64,000 nt of DNA, taken from Devosia sp. (GTDB taxonomy: Bacteria; Pseudomonadota; Alphaproteobacteria; Rhizobiales; Devosiaceae). Below are positions 42,185 to 53,767 of this stretch, in pieces. A program made the position numbers and the translations under genes. Under the pieces are notes generated by a model. The model was not told where the DNA came from, did not search any database, and saw nothing but the letters and a program-made list of their open reading frames with translations. The stretch spans positions 62,001-126,000 of the forward strand of contig NZ_JAGIAW010000008.1 in assembly GCF_017744655.1 (NCBI RefSeq). Reading direction: 5' to 3'. Numbering within the stretch: the first letter of the stretch is position 1; every line of letters begins with the position of its first letter.

Positions 42185-43588
42185 ATGACCAGTCCAGCCA
42201 CCGATTACGCGGTCAGGGACATTTCGCTGGCCGATTTCGGCCGCAAGGAAATCCAGATCGCCGAGATCGAAATGCCGGGTCTGATGGCGATCCGCGAGGA
42301 ATACGCCGCCGCCCAGCCGCTCAAGGGCGCCCGCATTGCCGGCTCGCTGCACATGACCATCCAGACCGCCGTGCTCATTGAGACACTGGTCGCCCTCGGC
42401 GCCGAAGTGCGCTGGGTCTCGTGCAATATTTTTTCGACCCAGGATCATGCCGCTGCCGCCATCGCCGCCGCCGGCATTCCGGTTTTCGCCCACAAGGGTG
42501 AAACGCTCGAAGAATACTGGGACTTTACCGACCGCATGATGGACTGGGGCAATGGCCTCACCCCCAACATGATCCTCGACGACGGTGGCGATGCCACCAT
42601 GTACATCCTCAACGGCGCCAAGGCCGAGAAGGACATTGCCGTCCTCGCCAAGCCCGGCAATGAGGAAGAGGAAATTTTCTTCGCGACGATCAAGCGTCGC
42701 CTCGAAAAGACCCCCGGCTTCTTCGGGAAGATCAAGGACGCCATCCGCGGCGTTTCGGAAGAAACCACCACGGGCGTGATGCGCCTCTACCAGCTCCACG
42801 CCAAGGGCGAGTTGCCGTTCCCGGCCATCAACGTCAATGACTCCGTCACCAAGTCGAAATTCGATAACAAGTACGGCACCCGTGAATCGCTCGTCGACGC
42901 CATCCGTCGCGGCACCGACGTGATGCTGGCCGGCAAGGTCGCCATCGTCTGCGGCTATGGCGATGTGGGCAAGGGTTCGGCTGAATCGCTGCGTGGCGCC
43001 GGCGCCCGCGTGCTCGTCACCGAAGTCGACCCGATCTGTGCTCTCCAGGCCGCCATGGAAGGCTTTGAAGTTGTCACCCTCGAGGAAGCTGCGCACCGCG
43101 CGGACATCGTCGTCACCGCCACGGGCAACCGTGACGTGCTGATGGTCGACGACATGCGCAACCTCAAGGACATGGCCATCGTCTGCAATATCGGCCACTT
43201 CGACAACGAAATCGACGTGCTGGGTCTGCGCAACTTCAAGTGGACCAACGTCAAGCCGCAGGTTGATCTCATCGAACAGCCCAATGGCAAGCGCCTGATC
43301 CTCTTGTCCGAAGGGCGTCTCGTGAACCTCGGCAATGCCACGGGTCACCCGAGCTTTGTCATGTCCGCCTCGTTCTCGAACCAGACCCTGGCCCAGATCG
43401 AACTCTGGACCAATGGCGAAAAGCTCGAAAAGAAGGTGCACGTTCTGCCCAAGCATCTCGACGAAAAGGTCGCCGAACTGCATCTGGCCAAGCTCGGCGC
43501 CAAGCTGACCAAGCTCTCCAAGGTTCAGGCCGACTATATCGGGGTCAGCGAGAACGGCCCGTTCAAGTCGAACGAGTATCGCTACTAA
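42185..43588 (+). CDS. ahcY: adenosylhomocysteinase
   Basis: NAD-dependent S-adenosylhomocysteine hydrolase, giving adenosine and homocysteine in the activated methyl cycle. Visible: [13 protein letters not shown] with the substrate His, [37 protein letters not shown] with the catalytic Lys/Asp, the NAD loop [28 protein letters not shown], and the C-terminal tail Lys/Tyr. Length 467 aa. ATG 42185 follows CCGGAGACC. In related genomes it is commonly upstream of divL and tsaE, as here, but three chemoreceptor genes intervene. An intrinsic terminator follows. Confidence 0.97.
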   Translation: MTSPATDYAVRDISLADFGRKEIQIAEIEMPGLMAIREEYAAAQPLKGARIAGSLHMTIQTAVLIETLVALGAEVRWVSCNIFSTQDHAAAAIAAAGIPVFAHKGETLEEYWDFTDRMMDWGNGLTPNMILDDGGDATMYILNGAKAEKDIAVLAKPGNEEEEIFFATIKRRLEKTPGFFGKIKDAIRGVSEETTTGVMRLYQLHAKGELPFPAINVNDSVTKSKFDNKYGTRESLVDAIRRGTDVMLAGKVAIVCGYGDVGKGSAESLRGAGARVLVTEVDPICALQAAMEGFEVVTLEEAAHRADIVVTATGNRDVLMVDDMRNLKDMAIVCNIGHFDNEIDVLGLRNFKWTNVKPQVDLIEQPNGKRLILLSEGRLVNLGNATGHPSFVMSASFSNQTLAQIELWTNGEKLEKKVHVLPKHLDEKVAELHLAKLGAKLTKLSKVQADYIGVSENGPFKSNEYRY

Positions 43589-43605
43589 GCCCCTGACACC
43601 CATCG

Positions 43606-43630
43606 AAAAGCCCGCATTTTCGGGCTTTTT
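43606..43630 (+). terminator. intrinsic terminator after ahcY
   Basis: AAAAGCCCG / CGGGCTTTTT stem with CATTTT loop. Confidence 0.9.
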
Positions 43631-43688
43631 ATGGGAAATTTACCTTAATCGTGCAGCTTGCCCCCGATATTTCAGTGTCGGGGGCGAC

Positions 43689-46007
43689 ATGCGCAGTTTT
43701 CTTTCCAATCCACTTTCCGCCATGCGATCGAGCATCGCGGCCAAGGTGCTGATCGCAACGATCGGCATCGTTCTCGTCACCATGGCGAGTTTTGCCTTCT
43801 ATCAGGACTGGCGCGACAGCCGCCGGCTCGAAGGGGATATCGAAGCCGATCTGCGCAGCGTCGCCTCCTCGACCGCCCGCTCGGTCGGCAACTGGTTCGG
43901 CGGCCGTACCCTCTTGATCGAGGCCGCCATGCAGTCGGTAGCCAAGCTGCCGGTCGGCGAAAATGTCTCGGAAACTTTTAACCGCGACACCTATATCAAC
44001 AATTTCATCTCGACCTATTTCGGTCACGCCGCCACCGGCCAATTCGACACCTTTCCGGCGAACGAACTGCCCGAAGGCTACGATCCGCGCGTGCGCCCCT
44101 GGTATCAGGACGCTGTCGCGGCGGGTGGCACTGTGCTCACCGAGCCCTATGCCGACGCCTCTTCGGGCGATCTGATCGTGTCTCTTGCCACGCCCGTTTC
44201 GGTCAATGGCCAGGTGACCGGCGTCGTCGCCTCCGACTTCTCCATCGCCGCCATCGTCGCCATGCTGGCCGAAGTTGATCTCGGCGGCAAAGGTGAGCTT
44301 TTCCTCGCCAGCGCCAATGGCACCATCCTCGTCCATGCCAATCCCGAACTCGTGGGCAAGACCCTTGCCGATGCCTTTGACGGCACGGCGCCGGCGCTCT
44401 CGGCCGAGCCAGTGGTTGCCAGCGCTGCCGGCGCCGAGGTTCTCGTCAGCTTCGCGCCCATTCCGGGCCTTCCGGGCGTTGAATGGTATGTCGGCATCGA
44501 TCGTGACAAGGCTGCCGCCTTTGCGCCGCTGACCGAGGCCCGCACAATTCTCTTCGGCGTCACCGTCCTCGTTACCCTACTGTCGGTTCTGGTCATCTGG
44601 CTGGTGCTGCGCTCGCTGGTTTCCCAACCGATCGCCCGGCTCACCAGCGTCATGGGCAAGGTGGCCGATGGCCAGTTCGATACCGAAGTGCTGGGTGCCG
44701 AACGCCAGGACGAAATCGGTGCCATGGCCCGCGCGGTGGAAGTGTTCCGCGAAAATGGCCTCAAGGTCGCCCAGATGACCGAAGCGGAAGCGGCCCGCAT
44801 CATCCGCGATTCCGAGGCCCGGCAGCAGATGATGGTGGAATTGCAGCGCGCCTTTGGCGACGTGGTCGACGCCGCCGTCGATGGCAATTTCTCCCAGCGC
44901 GTGCCGGCCCAGTTCCCGGACGCCGAGCTCAACGATCTCGCCAATTCCGTCAACCGCCTCGTCGACAGCGTCGATCACGGCCTGACCGAGACCGCTTCGG
45001 TGCTTTCGGCCCTGGCCAATACCGACCTGACCCGCCGCATGAATGGCCAGCATCATGGCGCCTTCGCCAAATTGAAGACCGACATCAATGCCGTGGCGGA
45101 CAAACTGACCGATATCGTGGGTCAGTTGCGCGGCACGTCGGGCACGCTCAAGACTGCCACCGGCGAAATCCTCTCCGGGGCCAACGACCTCTCCGAGCGC
45201 ACCACGCGCCAGGCCGCGACCATCGAAGAAACCTCTGCCTCGATGGAGCAACTGGCCCAGACCGTTACTGAAAACGCCAAGAAGGCGGCCGATGCCAGCC
45301 AGAAGGCGGGCATGGTCTCGCGCTCGGCCGAGGATGGTACAGTGGTGATGGGCGAGGCCAATGACGCCATGGAGCGCATCACCCAGTCCTCGGCCAAGAT
45401 TTCCAACATCATCGGCATGATCGACGATATTGCCTTCCAGACCAACCTGCTCGCCCTCAACGCTTCGGTGGAAGCCGCGCGGGCTGGCGAGGCGGGCAAG
45501 GGTTTTGCCGTGGTCGCCGTGGAAGTGCGGCGCCTCGCGCAATCGGCGGCCAATGCGTCCTCGGAAGTGAAGGCCCTGATCGAACAGAGCGCGCAGGAAG
45601 TCGGCACCGGTTCCAAACTCGTGGCCGATGCCGCGGGCAAGCTCACGGCAATGATGGAAGCGGTGCGTGCCAATACCGCGCTCCTCGACGACATCGCCCG
45701 CGCTAGCCGCGAGCAGGCTTCGGCTATTGACGAGGTCAATACCGCTGTCCGCCAGATGGACGAGATGACCCAGCACAATGCGGCGCTGGTGGAAGAGATC
45801 AACGCCGCCATCGAGCAGACCGAGAACCAGGCCGGCGAGCTCGACCGCATCGTCGACGTGTTCCAGATCGAAGAGGGCAGGGTGGCCCGGGCACAGGCGG
45901 CCGCACCACGCCAGCCGGCAAAGCCGGTAGCGCGGGTCAAGGCCGCGGCCTCGGCCTATCTCAGCCAGGGCAATGCCGCCCTCAAGGATGACTGGTCCGA
46001 GTTCTGA
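43689..46007 (+). CDS. methyl-accepting chemotaxis protein, double-Cache type
   Basis: Transmembrane chemoreceptor of 772 aa. TM1 lies near residues 15-35. A periplasmic double-Cache-like sensor (about 40-285) contains [19 protein letters not shown] and [15 protein letters not shown], typical of small-molecule or amino-acid sensing. TM2 is near 290-312, with HAMP units after it ([18 protein letters not shown] and a second at [16 protein letters not shown]). The signalling tip is [35 protein letters not shown]. It ends in DDWSEF, like the CheR-docking NWETF pentapeptide. Start ATG 43689. First of three tandem receptors; the last ~440 residues are almost identical among them. Confidence 0.93.
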   Translation: MRSFLSNPLSAMRSSIAAKVLIATIGIVLVTMASFAFYQDWRDSRRLEGDIEADLRSVASSTARSVGNWFGGRTLLIEAAMQSVAKLPVGENVSETFNRDTYINNFISTYFGHAATGQFDTFPANELPEGYDPRVRPWYQDAVAAGGTVLTEPYADASSGDLIVSLATPVSVNGQVTGVVASDFSIAAIVAMLAEVDLGGKGELFLASANGTILVHANPELVGKTLADAFDGTAPALSAEPVVASAAGAEVLVSFAPIPGLPGVEWYVGIDRDKAAAFAPLTEARTILFGVTVLVTLLSVLVIWLVLRSLVSQPIARLTSVMGKVADGQFDTEVLGAERQDEIGAMARAVEVFRENGLKVAQMTEAEAARIIRDSEARQQMMVELQRAFGDVVDAAVDGNFSQRVPAQFPDAELNDLANSVNRLVDSVDHGLTETASVLSALANTDLTRRMNGQHHGAFAKLKTDINAVADKLTDIVGQLRGTSGTLKTATGEILSGANDLSERTTRQAATIEETSASMEQLAQTVTENAKKAADASQKAGMVSRSAEDGTVVMGEANDAMERITQSSAKISNIIGMIDDIAFQTNLLALNASVEAARAGEAGKGFAVVAVEVRRLAQSAANASSEVKALIEQSAQEVGTGSKLVADAAGKLTAMMEAVRANTALLDDIARASREQASAIDEVNTAVRQMDEMTQHNAALVEEINAAIEQTENQAGELDRIVDVFQIEEGRVARAQAAAPRQPAKPVARVKAAASAYLSQGNAALKDDWSEF

Positions 46008-46025
46008 GAACTTTGGGCATGACGG

Positions 46026-46053
46026 AAGGGGGCCGCACGCGGCCCTTTTTCTT
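46026..46053 (+). terminator. intrinsic terminator
   Basis: GGGCCG / CGGCCC stem (46030-46045) preceded by AAGG and followed by TTTTT, between the first and second chemoreceptor genes. Confidence 0.75.
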
Positions 46054-46190
46054 TGGCGGAAAATAACTTCCGCTTGGGGACATCTTTTACGCCCGCTTAA
46101 TCACAACCACGCATTTTTACTGGTGTAGGAACCACCGAACTGCCGTTGCGAATGCCGTCAGCTTAGGGTGCATTGAATAGGGGACCCCAA

Positions 46191-48206
46191 GTGTTGGGTT
46201 GGGTTACGGGTAGTTTGTCGCGTCGGCTTTATTTCCTGCTGGCAATTTTCGCTGTCGGCATGATGGGGGTCGTTTCCTATCAGCTTTACAACCAGCGCAT
46301 GAACCTCGAAGAGTTCAAGCGCACGGAATTGCAGAGCGTGGTGCAGACCGCGGTCTCGACCGTGCAGAGCTTTTATGATCGCGCCCAGGCCGGCGAGTTC
46401 ACCGAAGACCAGGCCAAATCCCTGGCGCTCGAAACGCTGCGTGCCCTGCGCTATCAGGGCAACGAATATTTCTTTGTCGATACCTATGACCTCGTGATGC
46501 TGATGCATCCGACCAAGCCCGAAAAGCAGGGCTCGGATCGTTCCATCGAAAAGGACGGCCGCGGGGCCCTCTACATCAAGGAAATGGTGGAGAACGTCAA
46601 AGCCCATGGCTCGGCGTTCCAGACCTATCTCTTCAAGAAGCCCGAAGGCGGCGAAGCCGACAAGGTGTCTTATGCGCAGGGTTTCGAGCCCTGGGGCTGG
46701 AGCATTGCGTCGGGCATTCTGTTCAACCAGGTGGATGCGATCTTCTGGCAGTCGGTACTCGAAGGCGGCGGCATCACGCTTGCCATCATCGTGGCCATCC
46801 TGGTGGTCGGCGTCTTCGTCGCCCGTTCGATTGCAAAGCCCATGGTCGAATTGAACAAGTCCATGGTGCAGGTCGCTGACGGCGCCTATGAGACTGTCAT
46901 CGACGGCATGACCCGCAAGGACGAAATCGGCGCCATGGCGCGCGCCGTCGAAGTCTTCCGCGAAAATGGCCTGAAAGTTGCCGAGATGACCGAAGCGGAG
47001 GCCGCGCGTATCATTCGTGACCAGGAAGCCCGTCAGGAGATGATGGTGGAACTGCAGCGCTCGTTCGGCGACGTGGTCAATTCCGCGGTCGAGGGCGATT
47101 TCTCTCAGCGCGTGCCGGCACAGTTCCCGGACGCAGAGCTCAACGATCTCGCCAATTCGGTCAATCGCCTCGTCGACAGCGTCGATCACGGCCTCACGGA
47201 AACCGGCTCCGTGCTCTCCGCGCTCGCCAATACCGATCTTACCCATCGCATGGTGGGCGAGCATCGCGGCGCCTTCGCCAAATTGAAGACCGACATCAAT
47301 GCCGTCGCCGACAAACTGACCGATATCGTCGGCCAGTTGCGCGGCACCTCGGGCACGCTCAAAACCGCGACTGGTGAAATTCTTTCCGGCGCCAACGACC
47401 TCTCCGAGCGCACCACGCGCCAGGCTGCAACCATCGAAGAGACTTCGGCCTCGATGGAACAACTGGCTCAGACCGTCACCGAAAACGCCAAAAAGGCGGC
47501 CGATGCCAGCCAGAAGGCGGGTCTGGTCACGCGTTCCGCCGAAGAAGGCGGCGCGGTGATGGAAGAGGCCAATTCGGCCATGGAGCGGATCACCCAGTCT
47601 TCGTCGAAGATCTCCAACATCATTGGCATGATCGACGACATCGCCTTCCAGACCAATCTCCTGGCACTCAACGCCTCGGTGGAAGCAGCGCGTGCCGGTG
47701 AAGCTGGTAAGGGCTTTGCGGTGGTCGCCGTCGAAGTGCGGCGCCTTGCGCAATCGGCCGCCAACGCTTCCTCGGAAGTGAAGGCCCTGATCGAGCAGAG
47801 CGCGCAGGAAGTCGGCACCGGCTCGAAACTCGTGGCCGATGCCGCGGGCAAGCTGACCGCCATGATGGATGCGTTGCGCGCCAATACGACGCTGCTCGAT
47901 GACATTGCCCGCGCCAGCCGCGAACAGGCTTCGGCCATTGACGAGGTCAATACCGCCGTCCGCCAGATGGATGAGATGACCCAGCACAATGCCGCGCTGG
48001 TGGAAGAGGTGAATGCTGCCATCGAGCAGACCGAGAACCAGGCGAGCGAACTCGACCGTATCGTCGATGTCTTTGCGCTCGACGCCCGTCCCGGCACTGC
48101 CGCCCGGCCTGCGCCGACCAAGGCTCAGCCCAAGGTAAAGGCCGCTGCTGCCGCCTACCTCACCCAAGGCAGTGCGGCCCTCAAGGAAGACTGGTCGGAG
48201 TTCTGA
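46191..48206 (+). CDS. methyl-accepting chemotaxis protein, single-Cache type (second of three)
   Basis: Chemoreceptor of 671 aa. TM1 ([20 protein letters not shown]) is followed by a compact sCache_2-type sensor: [38 protein letters not shown] and [16 protein letters not shown] are characteristic. TM2 ([21 protein letters not shown]), HAMP and the MCP signalling domain follow, ending in KEDWSEF. GTG 46191 (AGGGGA 6 nt upstream) is preferred; a TTG at 46173 is an alternative. The sensor differs from receptor 1 but resembles receptor 3, while the cytoplasmic half is near-identical in all three, suggesting duplication plus sensor swapping or gene conversion. Confidence 0.93.
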   Translation: MLGWVTGSLSRRLYFLLAIFAVGMMGVVSYQLYNQRMNLEEFKRTELQSVVQTAVSTVQSFYDRAQAGEFTEDQAKSLALETLRALRYQGNEYFFVDTYDLVMLMHPTKPEKQGSDRSIEKDGRGALYIKEMVENVKAHGSAFQTYLFKKPEGGEADKVSYAQGFEPWGWSIASGILFNQVDAIFWQSVLEGGGITLAIIVAILVVGVFVARSIAKPMVELNKSMVQVADGAYETVIDGMTRKDEIGAMARAVEVFRENGLKVAEMTEAEAARIIRDQEARQEMMVELQRSFGDVVNSAVEGDFSQRVPAQFPDAELNDLANSVNRLVDSVDHGLTETGSVLSALANTDLTHRMVGEHRGAFAKLKTDINAVADKLTDIVGQLRGTSGTLKTATGEILSGANDLSERTTRQAATIEETSASMEQLAQTVTENAKKAADASQKAGLVTRSAEEGGAVMEEANSAMERITQSSSKISNIIGMIDDIAFQTNLLALNASVEAARAGEAGKGFAVVAVEVRRLAQSAANASSEVKALIEQSAQEVGTGSKLVADAAGKLTAMMDALRANTTLLDDIARASREQASAIDEVNTAVRQMDEMTQHNAALVEEVNAAIEQTENQASELDRIVDVFALDARPGTAARPAPTKAQPKVKAAAAAYLTQGSAALKEDWSEF

Positions 48207-48228
48207 TCCGAACCAGGATATGGTTTGC

Positions 48229-48250
48229 AAAGGGGCCTCTGGGCCCCTTT
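48229..48250 (+). terminator. intrinsic terminator
   Basis: AAAGGGGCC (48229-48237), loop TCTG, GGCCCCTTT (48242-48250), followed by a short T-containing tail. Ends the second chemoreceptor transcript. Confidence 0.85.
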
Positions 48251-48457
48251 CGCTTTTGGGCGGTAGCGGAATTTTTACCGTGTTCGTGCCTTATTGGACG
48301 CCAGAGACGTGGATGGACGGCCATAGCTCGAAAAGTGCGGGGGCACATCGGTTTGGGCAAGACGCGGAGAAACCGCGTCCCGGTTCTGCATGCCTTTATC
48401 CCCGCGCCCCAAGCGTCACGGATAACGACACACCAGAAGGTGTGAGAAGGCATAGGA

Positions 48458-50503
48458 ATGTTTAAACTCAACATCGCGGGCCGCATCTATCTGCTGGTCG
48501 GCCTCGCTGTGGTGTCGCTGGCCGTCATGGGCTGGATGAACATGCAGCAGATCAATGCGACGCGTGACCAGCTGCGCGCAGCCGAACTCCAATCCATTAC
48601 CGACTCCGCCGTCTCCGTCGTCGATGGCTTCTACAAGCGCGCCCAGGCCGGCGAGCTGACCGAAGAAGCCGCCAAGGCCGAGGCGCTGAGCGCCCTGCAG
48701 AGCCTGCGCTATCGCGGCAACGAATACATGTTCATCAACGGCCTCGACGCGATCATGCTCATGCATGGCGTCAAGCCCGAAATGGTCGGCATGGACCAGT
48801 CGGAAATGGCCGATCCCACGGGCAAGAAATTCGTCGCGGAGATGATCGAGATCGCCAAGAAGAGCGGTTCGGGCTTCATCGAATACCAGTGGGCCCGCAC
48901 GCCCGACACGCCGCCGGTCGACAAGCGCACCTATGTCAAATTGTTCGAGCCCTGGGGTTGGGTCGTCGGCACCGGCGTCTATATCGACGACCTGCGCGCT
49001 GCCGCCCAGCATAGCCTGATCGAAACCGGGCTGATCGCTCTTATCGTCGCCCTCGTCGTTTCCGGCGTCGCCTTCCTCATCTCCCGCACCATCACCACGC
49101 CGATCGCCCGTCTCACCGATGTCATGGACAAGGTGGCCGATGGCCAGTTCGATACCGAGGTGGTCGGCGCCAATCGCAGCGACGAAATCGGTGCCATGGC
49201 GCGCGCCGTGGAAGTCTTCCGTGAAAATGGCCTCAAGGTCGCGGAAATGACCGAGGCGGAAGCTGCCCGTATCATTCGCGATAGCGAAGAGCGGCAGAAG
49301 ATGATGGTCGAGCTGCAGCGCGCCTTTGGCGATGTGGTGGATTCGGCCATCGACGGCGATTTTTCCAAGCGCGTGCCGGCGACCTTCCCCGATGCCGAGC
49401 TCAATGGTCTCGCCAAGTCGGTCAACAACCTCGTCGACAGCGTCGATCGCGGCCTCGATGAAACCGGCACCGTGCTTTCGGCCCTCGCCAATACCGACCT
49501 GACCCGTCGCATGGAAGGCCAGCATCGCGGCGCCTTTGCAAAGCTCCAGTCCGACGTCAACGAAGTGGCCGACAAGCTGACGTCCATCGTCGGCCAGTTG
49601 CGCGGCACTTCGGGCACGCTGAAATCGGCAACGAGCGAAATCCTCTCCGGCGCCAATGATCTCTCCGAGCGCACCACGCGCCAGGCAGCGACCATCGAGG
49701 AAACCTCCGCCACCATGGAGCAACTTGCCCAGACCGTGACGGAAAACGCCAAGAAGGCGGCTGACGCCAGCCAGAAGGCCAATGCCGTGTCGCTGGTGGC
49801 CGAAGATGGCGGCCGCGTCATGAGCGAAGCCAATCAGGCCATGGAGCGGATCACCCAGTCCTCGGCCAAGATTTCCAATATCATCGGCATGATCGACGAC
49901 ATCGCCTTCCAGACCAACCTGCTCGCTCTCAACGCTTCGGTGGAAGCGGCGCGTGCCGGTGAAGCCGGCAAGGGCTTTGCCGTGGTCGCCGTGGAAGTTC
50001 GTCGCCTCGCCCAGTCGGCCGCGACCGCTTCCTCGGATGTGAAACTGCTTATCGAGCAGAGCGCCCAGGAAGTCGGCACCGGTTCGAAGCTCGTAGCCAG
50101 CGCCGCCGACAAGCTTTCGGCCATGCTCGAAGCGGTGCGCGCCAATAGTGCGCTCCTCGACGATATCGCCAGCGCCAGCCGCGAACAGGCGTCGTCCATC
50201 GATGAGGTCAACACCGCCGTCCGCCAGATGGACGAAATGACCCAGCACAATGCGGCGCTGGTGGAAGAGGTGAATGCGGCCATCGAGCAGACCGAGGCCC
50301 AGGCAACCGAGCTCGACCATATCGTCGATGTCTTCGCCATCGACTCCGCGCGTGCAGCCCGCGCCGCCGTCGCGGCCAAACCGACCCCGTCCACCCGCCC
50401 CAACGGCATCAAGGCGCTTCAGGGCAAGGTCAAGCAGGCGGCTTCAGCCTATCTCAGCCATGGCAATGCCGCGGTGAAATCAGACGATTGGTCCGAATTC
50501 TGA
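48458..50503 (+). CDS. methyl-accepting chemotaxis protein, single-Cache type (third of three)
   Basis: Chemoreceptor of 681 aa. TM1 ([20 protein letters not shown]), a sCache_2-type sensor ([61 protein letters not shown]), TM2 ([22 protein letters not shown]), HAMP ([18 protein letters not shown]) and the signalling domain with [26 protein letters not shown]-terminus SDDWSEF, a CheR/CheB-docking-like tail shared with its two neighbours. ATG 48458 with AAGG upstream. No che genes are in the window, so its signalling partners are elsewhere; ligand unknown. Confidence 0.93.
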   Translation: MFKLNIAGRIYLLVGLAVVSLAVMGWMNMQQINATRDQLRAAELQSITDSAVSVVDGFYKRAQAGELTEEAAKAEALSALQSLRYRGNEYMFINGLDAIMLMHGVKPEMVGMDQSEMADPTGKKFVAEMIEIAKKSGSGFIEYQWARTPDTPPVDKRTYVKLFEPWGWVVGTGVYIDDLRAAAQHSLIETGLIALIVALVVSGVAFLISRTITTPIARLTDVMDKVADGQFDTEVVGANRSDEIGAMARAVEVFRENGLKVAEMTEAEAARIIRDSEERQKMMVELQRAFGDVVDSAIDGDFSKRVPATFPDAELNGLAKSVNNLVDSVDRGLDETGTVLSALANTDLTRRMEGQHRGAFAKLQSDVNEVADKLTSIVGQLRGTSGTLKSATSEILSGANDLSERTTRQAATIEETSATMEQLAQTVTENAKKAADASQKANAVSLVAEDGGRVMSEANQAMERITQSSAKISNIIGMIDDIAFQTNLLALNASVEAARAGEAGKGFAVVAVEVRRLAQSAATASSDVKLLIEQSAQEVGTGSKLVASAADKLSAMLEAVRANSALLDDIASASREQASSIDEVNTAVRQMDEMTQHNAALVEEVNAAIEQTEAQATELDHIVDVFAIDSARAARAAVAAKPTPSTRPNGIKALQGKVKQAASAYLSHGNAAVKSDDWSEF

Positions 50504-50528
50504 TTTTTGGACCCTGGTCGATCACATT

Positions 50529-50558
50529 ACTCCCCGGCCCATGGCTGGGGAGTTTTCG
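50529..50558 (+). terminator. intrinsic terminator after the chemoreceptor array
   Basis: ACTCCCC (50529-50535) / GGGGAGT (50547-50553) around an inner GCC/GGC pairing, followed by TTTTCGTTT. The remaining 340 bp to divL contain only a TTAAC half-site (about 50641) of possible CtrA relevance. Confidence 0.8.
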
Positions 50559-50896
50559 TTTGGGCGCATTGGTGGCAGAATCCCTGATCGCCTATCGGTA
50601 GCAGAAAGGTGACCTGTCTAGCCCGAACCGGTCCGAATGGTTAACAAATCGTTTCTAGTTCGTTCTCGGTCAAGCGCTTCCTTCGCGCTTTGCCCGCAAA
50701 GCACAGCCATAAGGACTCTTTTTCCCGATTCTCCACCTCGGTATGGTGAGGCGATTCGGTTGTCGGGGGACACGTAACCGGCTCGGGGGCACCTGGAATC
50801 CTCGTTTGAGGGTTTCCGCGTTTGGGCGCCTGTCTCATGTGCACGCGTACCGGCTCTGCCGGACTTGCAGCGAAACATAAGAAGCGAGGGCTATAT

Positions 50897-53347
50897 ATGG
50901 CGCCGGATCTATTCCGGAAGCATTGGAGATTCGCACTTCTAGCGTCTGCTCCTCTCACTCTGATGACGGCTGTCCCGGCCTTCGCTCAGGGCGCTTCCAC
51001 GACAAATCTGGGCGGCATCGTGCCGGTCGCGGTGGTGCTTGGCGCGGGCGGCTTCGCCCTTGTCGCCGTCTCCGCGCTGCGCAAGCTTTCCCGCGATGGG
51101 CGCAAGGCCCAACGGCAGTCTCAGGAGCAGATCGCCGATCTCCGCGCCCTGGTCGACGATTATGAAAATCTCATCGGCGGCAGCCGCGAACTGACCGTCA
51201 TCTGGCCCGAACAGCCCGGCACGCCGCCGCGCCTTCTCGGCCAGGCCGCCGCGGTCCTGCCGCCTGGGCGCCAGCCGCAAAGTGTGCTCAATTTCGATAC
51301 TTGGCTTTCCGGCAGCGAAGCCGACAATCTGGCGCAACTTGTCGAACAACTCCGCGTCGAGGGGCGGCCCTTCAATGCGAGCGTCAAGGCGCTCGATGGC
51401 CGGCTCATCCGCGCGACCGGCTGGCTTGCGGGGGGTGGTGCGGCCCTGCGCCTGCGTCCCGCCTTTGCGCAGCCGGGGACGGATGCCCCGCCTACCAATG
51501 CCGAGGATCGTGAAAGCCTATTGGCGCTGCTCGATCTGCTCAACCAGCCGGCATTCCTCCGCGACACGAGTGGTCGTCTGGTCTTTGCCAACCAGCCCTA
51601 TCTCGATCTCTGCCGGGCCCTCGGCAAACCGGTCAGCGCCGAAACGCCGGCCGAACTGCTCGATGCCAAGCAGTTGCAGGCCCATCTGGCGCAATGCCGC
51701 GGCCATGAAGAACCGGTGCGCCAGCGCGTATCGCTGGGCAAGGGTCGCGATTTCGAACTGGTCGATGTGCCGGTTGCCGAAGGCCGCGCTGGCTATCTCG
51801 AACCCCTCGTCGTCAGCGACGACAAGGCGGGTGAACCAAGCTTTGCCCATATCGCCGGGATCATCGACGCGCTGGCGACCCCGATCGCCATTTTCAATGC
51901 GCGGCGCGAACTGATCCAGTTCAATCCAGCCTATGCCGCCCTCTGGAATCTCGACCGCAAATTCCTTACCCCCGGCCTCGACGAGCGCGCCATTCTCGAC
52001 AAGCTGCGCACCGAGGGCATGCTGCCCAATCAGGTCGACTACCACACCTGGCGCGCCAAACATCTCGAGAGCTATGGCCGCAAGGCCCCATTCGAAGCCG
52101 AGCCCTGGCACCTGCCCGATGGCCGCACTATCAAAGTCATTTCTGCTCCGGCCGGAACACATGGTGGCGTGATCTATGTCTTCGAAGACCTGACCGAGCG
52201 TCTGGAACTGGAATCGGCCAACAAGGCCATGACCAATGTGCAGCGCGAAACCATCAATTCGCTTTCCGAAGCCGTGGCCGTGTTCGGCACCAATGGCCGG
52301 CTGACGCTCAGTAATCCGCGCCTCTCCGCGCTCTGGAAGCTGCCGATGAACGCGCTCGGTGCCAATCCCCATATCGATCAGATCGCCGATGCCTCGGGCC
52401 AGGTCCTGCCCGATGGCGCCAAAATCTGGTCCGACCTCAAGCGCAATATCATCGACCTCAACCCCACTCGTACCGACAAGGCCGGGCGTATCGAGCGCAC
52501 CGATGGGCGTTTGCTCGATTATGCGACCACCCGTCTGCCCGACGGGCAGACCATGATGACCTTCCTCGATGTGACCGAAAGCGCGAGCTATTCAAAGGTC
52601 CTCAAGGAACGCAACGATGCGCTGGTCACCGCCGACCGCCTCAAGGACGCTTTCGTCGAGAACGTCTCCTATGAATTGCGCAGCCCGCTGACCAATATCA
52701 TCGGCTTTGCCGACCTGCTCGCCGGCACCGAGGGCGACAGTCTCAACGAGCGGCAAAAAGCTTACATCGAATATATCCGCGCTTCTTCGGTGACCTTGGG
52801 CGTGCTGATCGACAATATCCTGGACCTCGCCTCGGTCGATGCCGGCATTGCCGAGCTCAATCCCGAACCGCTCGACGTTTCGGTGCTGATCGACAAAGCG
52901 CGGGCCGGTCTTTCGGCGAGCTTCCCCGAAGTTTCGGGCAATACCACCAATCTCGTGGTCGAGGTCGAGCCGAACCTGCCCGAATTCATCGCCGACGGCA
53001 CGCGCATCGTGCAGGTGCTTTACAATCTCCTCTCCAATGCCGCGCGCTTCTCCCCGCCCGGCGGAGAAATCCGGCTTTCGGTCACCCATCGTGCCGACCG
53101 CATCCTTTTCATCATCGACGATGAAGGCCCGGGCCTCACCGACGAGTTGCGCTCCGCCATTTTGACGCGTCTCGATACGCCGAGCGCCGGTGGACGTCTT
53201 CGCGGTGCCGGTCTTGGCCTTTCCATCGTGCGCACCTTCGTCAATCTCCATGGCGGCACGATTTCGGCCCAGCAGCGCGAACCGCGCGGCAGCCGCATCG
53301 TCGTCAATCTGCCGCGTGACAGCGCGCTTGCCGGCGTCGCCGAGTAA
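50897..53347 (+). CDS. divL: DivL-type kinase with tyrosine in place of the phospho-histidine
   Basis: Membrane-anchored multi-PAS kinase-like protein, 816 aa. An N-terminal hydrophobic segment and a second one (about residues 25-55, VPVAVVLGAGGFALVAVSAL) anchor it. PAS-like regions follow (LLDLLNQPAFLRDTSGRLVFANQPYLDLC; IIDALATPIAIFNARRELIQFNPAYAALW; and one more near 460). The HisKA H-box reads FVENVSYELRSPLTNIIGF: the phospho-His position is Tyr592, the hallmark of DivL, which in Caulobacter and rhizobia controls CckA-CtrA signalling by binding DivK rather than by His phosphorylation. The ATPase part is intact (NLLSNAARFS, DDEGPGL, GAGLGLSIVRTF). ATG 50897 has GAGGG 6 nt upstream. It is directly followed by tsaE with no gap. 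Confidence 0.85.
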   Translation: MAPDLFRKHWRFALLASAPLTLMTAVPAFAQGASTTNLGGIVPVAVVLGAGGFALVAVSALRKLSRDGRKAQRQSQEQIADLRALVDDYENLIGGSRELTVIWPEQPGTPPRLLGQAAAVLPPGRQPQSVLNFDTWLSGSEADNLAQLVEQLRVEGRPFNASVKALDGRLIRATGWLAGGGAALRLRPAFAQPGTDAPPTNAEDRESLLALLDLLNQPAFLRDTSGRLVFANQPYLDLCRALGKPVSAETPAELLDAKQLQAHLAQCRGHEEPVRQRVSLGKGRDFELVDVPVAEGRAGYLEPLVVSDDKAGEPSFAHIAGIIDALATPIAIFNARRELIQFNPAYAALWNLDRKFLTPGLDERAILDKLRTEGMLPNQVDYHTWRAKHLESYGRKAPFEAEPWHLPDGRTIKVISAPAGTHGGVIYVFEDLTERLELESANKAMTNVQRETINSLSEAVAVFGTNGRLTLSNPRLSALWKLPMNALGANPHIDQIADASGQVLPDGAKIWSDLKRNIIDLNPTRTDKAGRIERTDGRLLDYATTRLPDGQTMMTFLDVTESASYSKVLKERNDALVTADRLKDAFVENVSYELRSPLTNIIGFADLLAGTEGDSLNERQKAYIEYIRASSVTLGVLIDNILDLASVDAGIAELNPEPLDVSVLIDKARAGLSASFPEVSGNTTNLVVEVEPNLPEFIADGTRIVQVLYNLLSNAARFSPPGGEIRLSVTHRADRILFIIDDEGPGLTDELRSAILTRLDTPSAGGRLRGAGLGLSIVRTFVNLHGGTISAQQREPRGSRIVVNLPRDSALAGVAE

Positions 53348-53767
53348 ATGGAGCGCTTCCTTGCCGATGACGCGGCGACCCTCGCCTTTGGGCAGGAACT
53401 GGCAGATATGCTGCGGCCCGGCGATATCGTCAGCCTCGAAGGCGAACTCGGCGCCGGAAAGTCGGCTTTGGCGCGCGCTACTATCCGCGCGCTCGCGGGC
53501 GATCCCGAGCTCGAAGTCCCTTCGCCCACCTTTGCCCTGGTGCAACCCTATGAGACGCCCCGCGGCCCGGTGCTGCATGCCGATCTCTACCGGCTTGGCG
53601 ATGCGGCCGAAGCCGACGAACTCGGGCTTCTCGATAATGCCGGTGCTTTCGTGCTCGTCGAATGGGCCGAACGCGCAGCCCATGTGGCCGATGCCGCCAA
53701 CATCGTGATCGCCCTCGCCATTCCGCCCGGCGGGTCCGGGCGAAATCTGGTCCTCGTCCGCCGCTAG
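53348..53767 (+). CDS. tsaE: tRNA t6A biosynthesis ATPase TsaE
   Basis: ATPase of the TsaBDE complex that makes N6-threonylcarbamoyl-adenosine-37 in ANN-decoding tRNAs. P-loop LEGELGAGKSALARA near residues 30-45, VPSPTFALVQPYE with the conserved Ser-Pro-Thr-Phe, HADLYRL with catalytic His/Asp, and VLVEWAER near the C-terminus. Length 139 aa. The ATG immediately follows the divL stop codon, a coupling seen in related genomes. The aminoglycoside-phosphotransferase and nucleotidyltransferase genes that often follow tsaE are absent here, replaced by the ugp operon. Confidence 0.94.
   Translation: MERFLADDAATLAFGQELADMLRPGDIVSLEGELGAGKSALARATIRALAGDPELEVPSPTFALVQPYETPRGPVLHADLYRLGDAAEADELGLLDNAGAFVLVEWAERAAHVADAANIVIALAIPPGGSGRNLVLVRR

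Noticed and set aside
46158..50320. Long antisense frames opposite the chemoreceptors
   Set aside because: Their repeated similarity to each other only mirrors the repeated chemoreceptor 3' halves.
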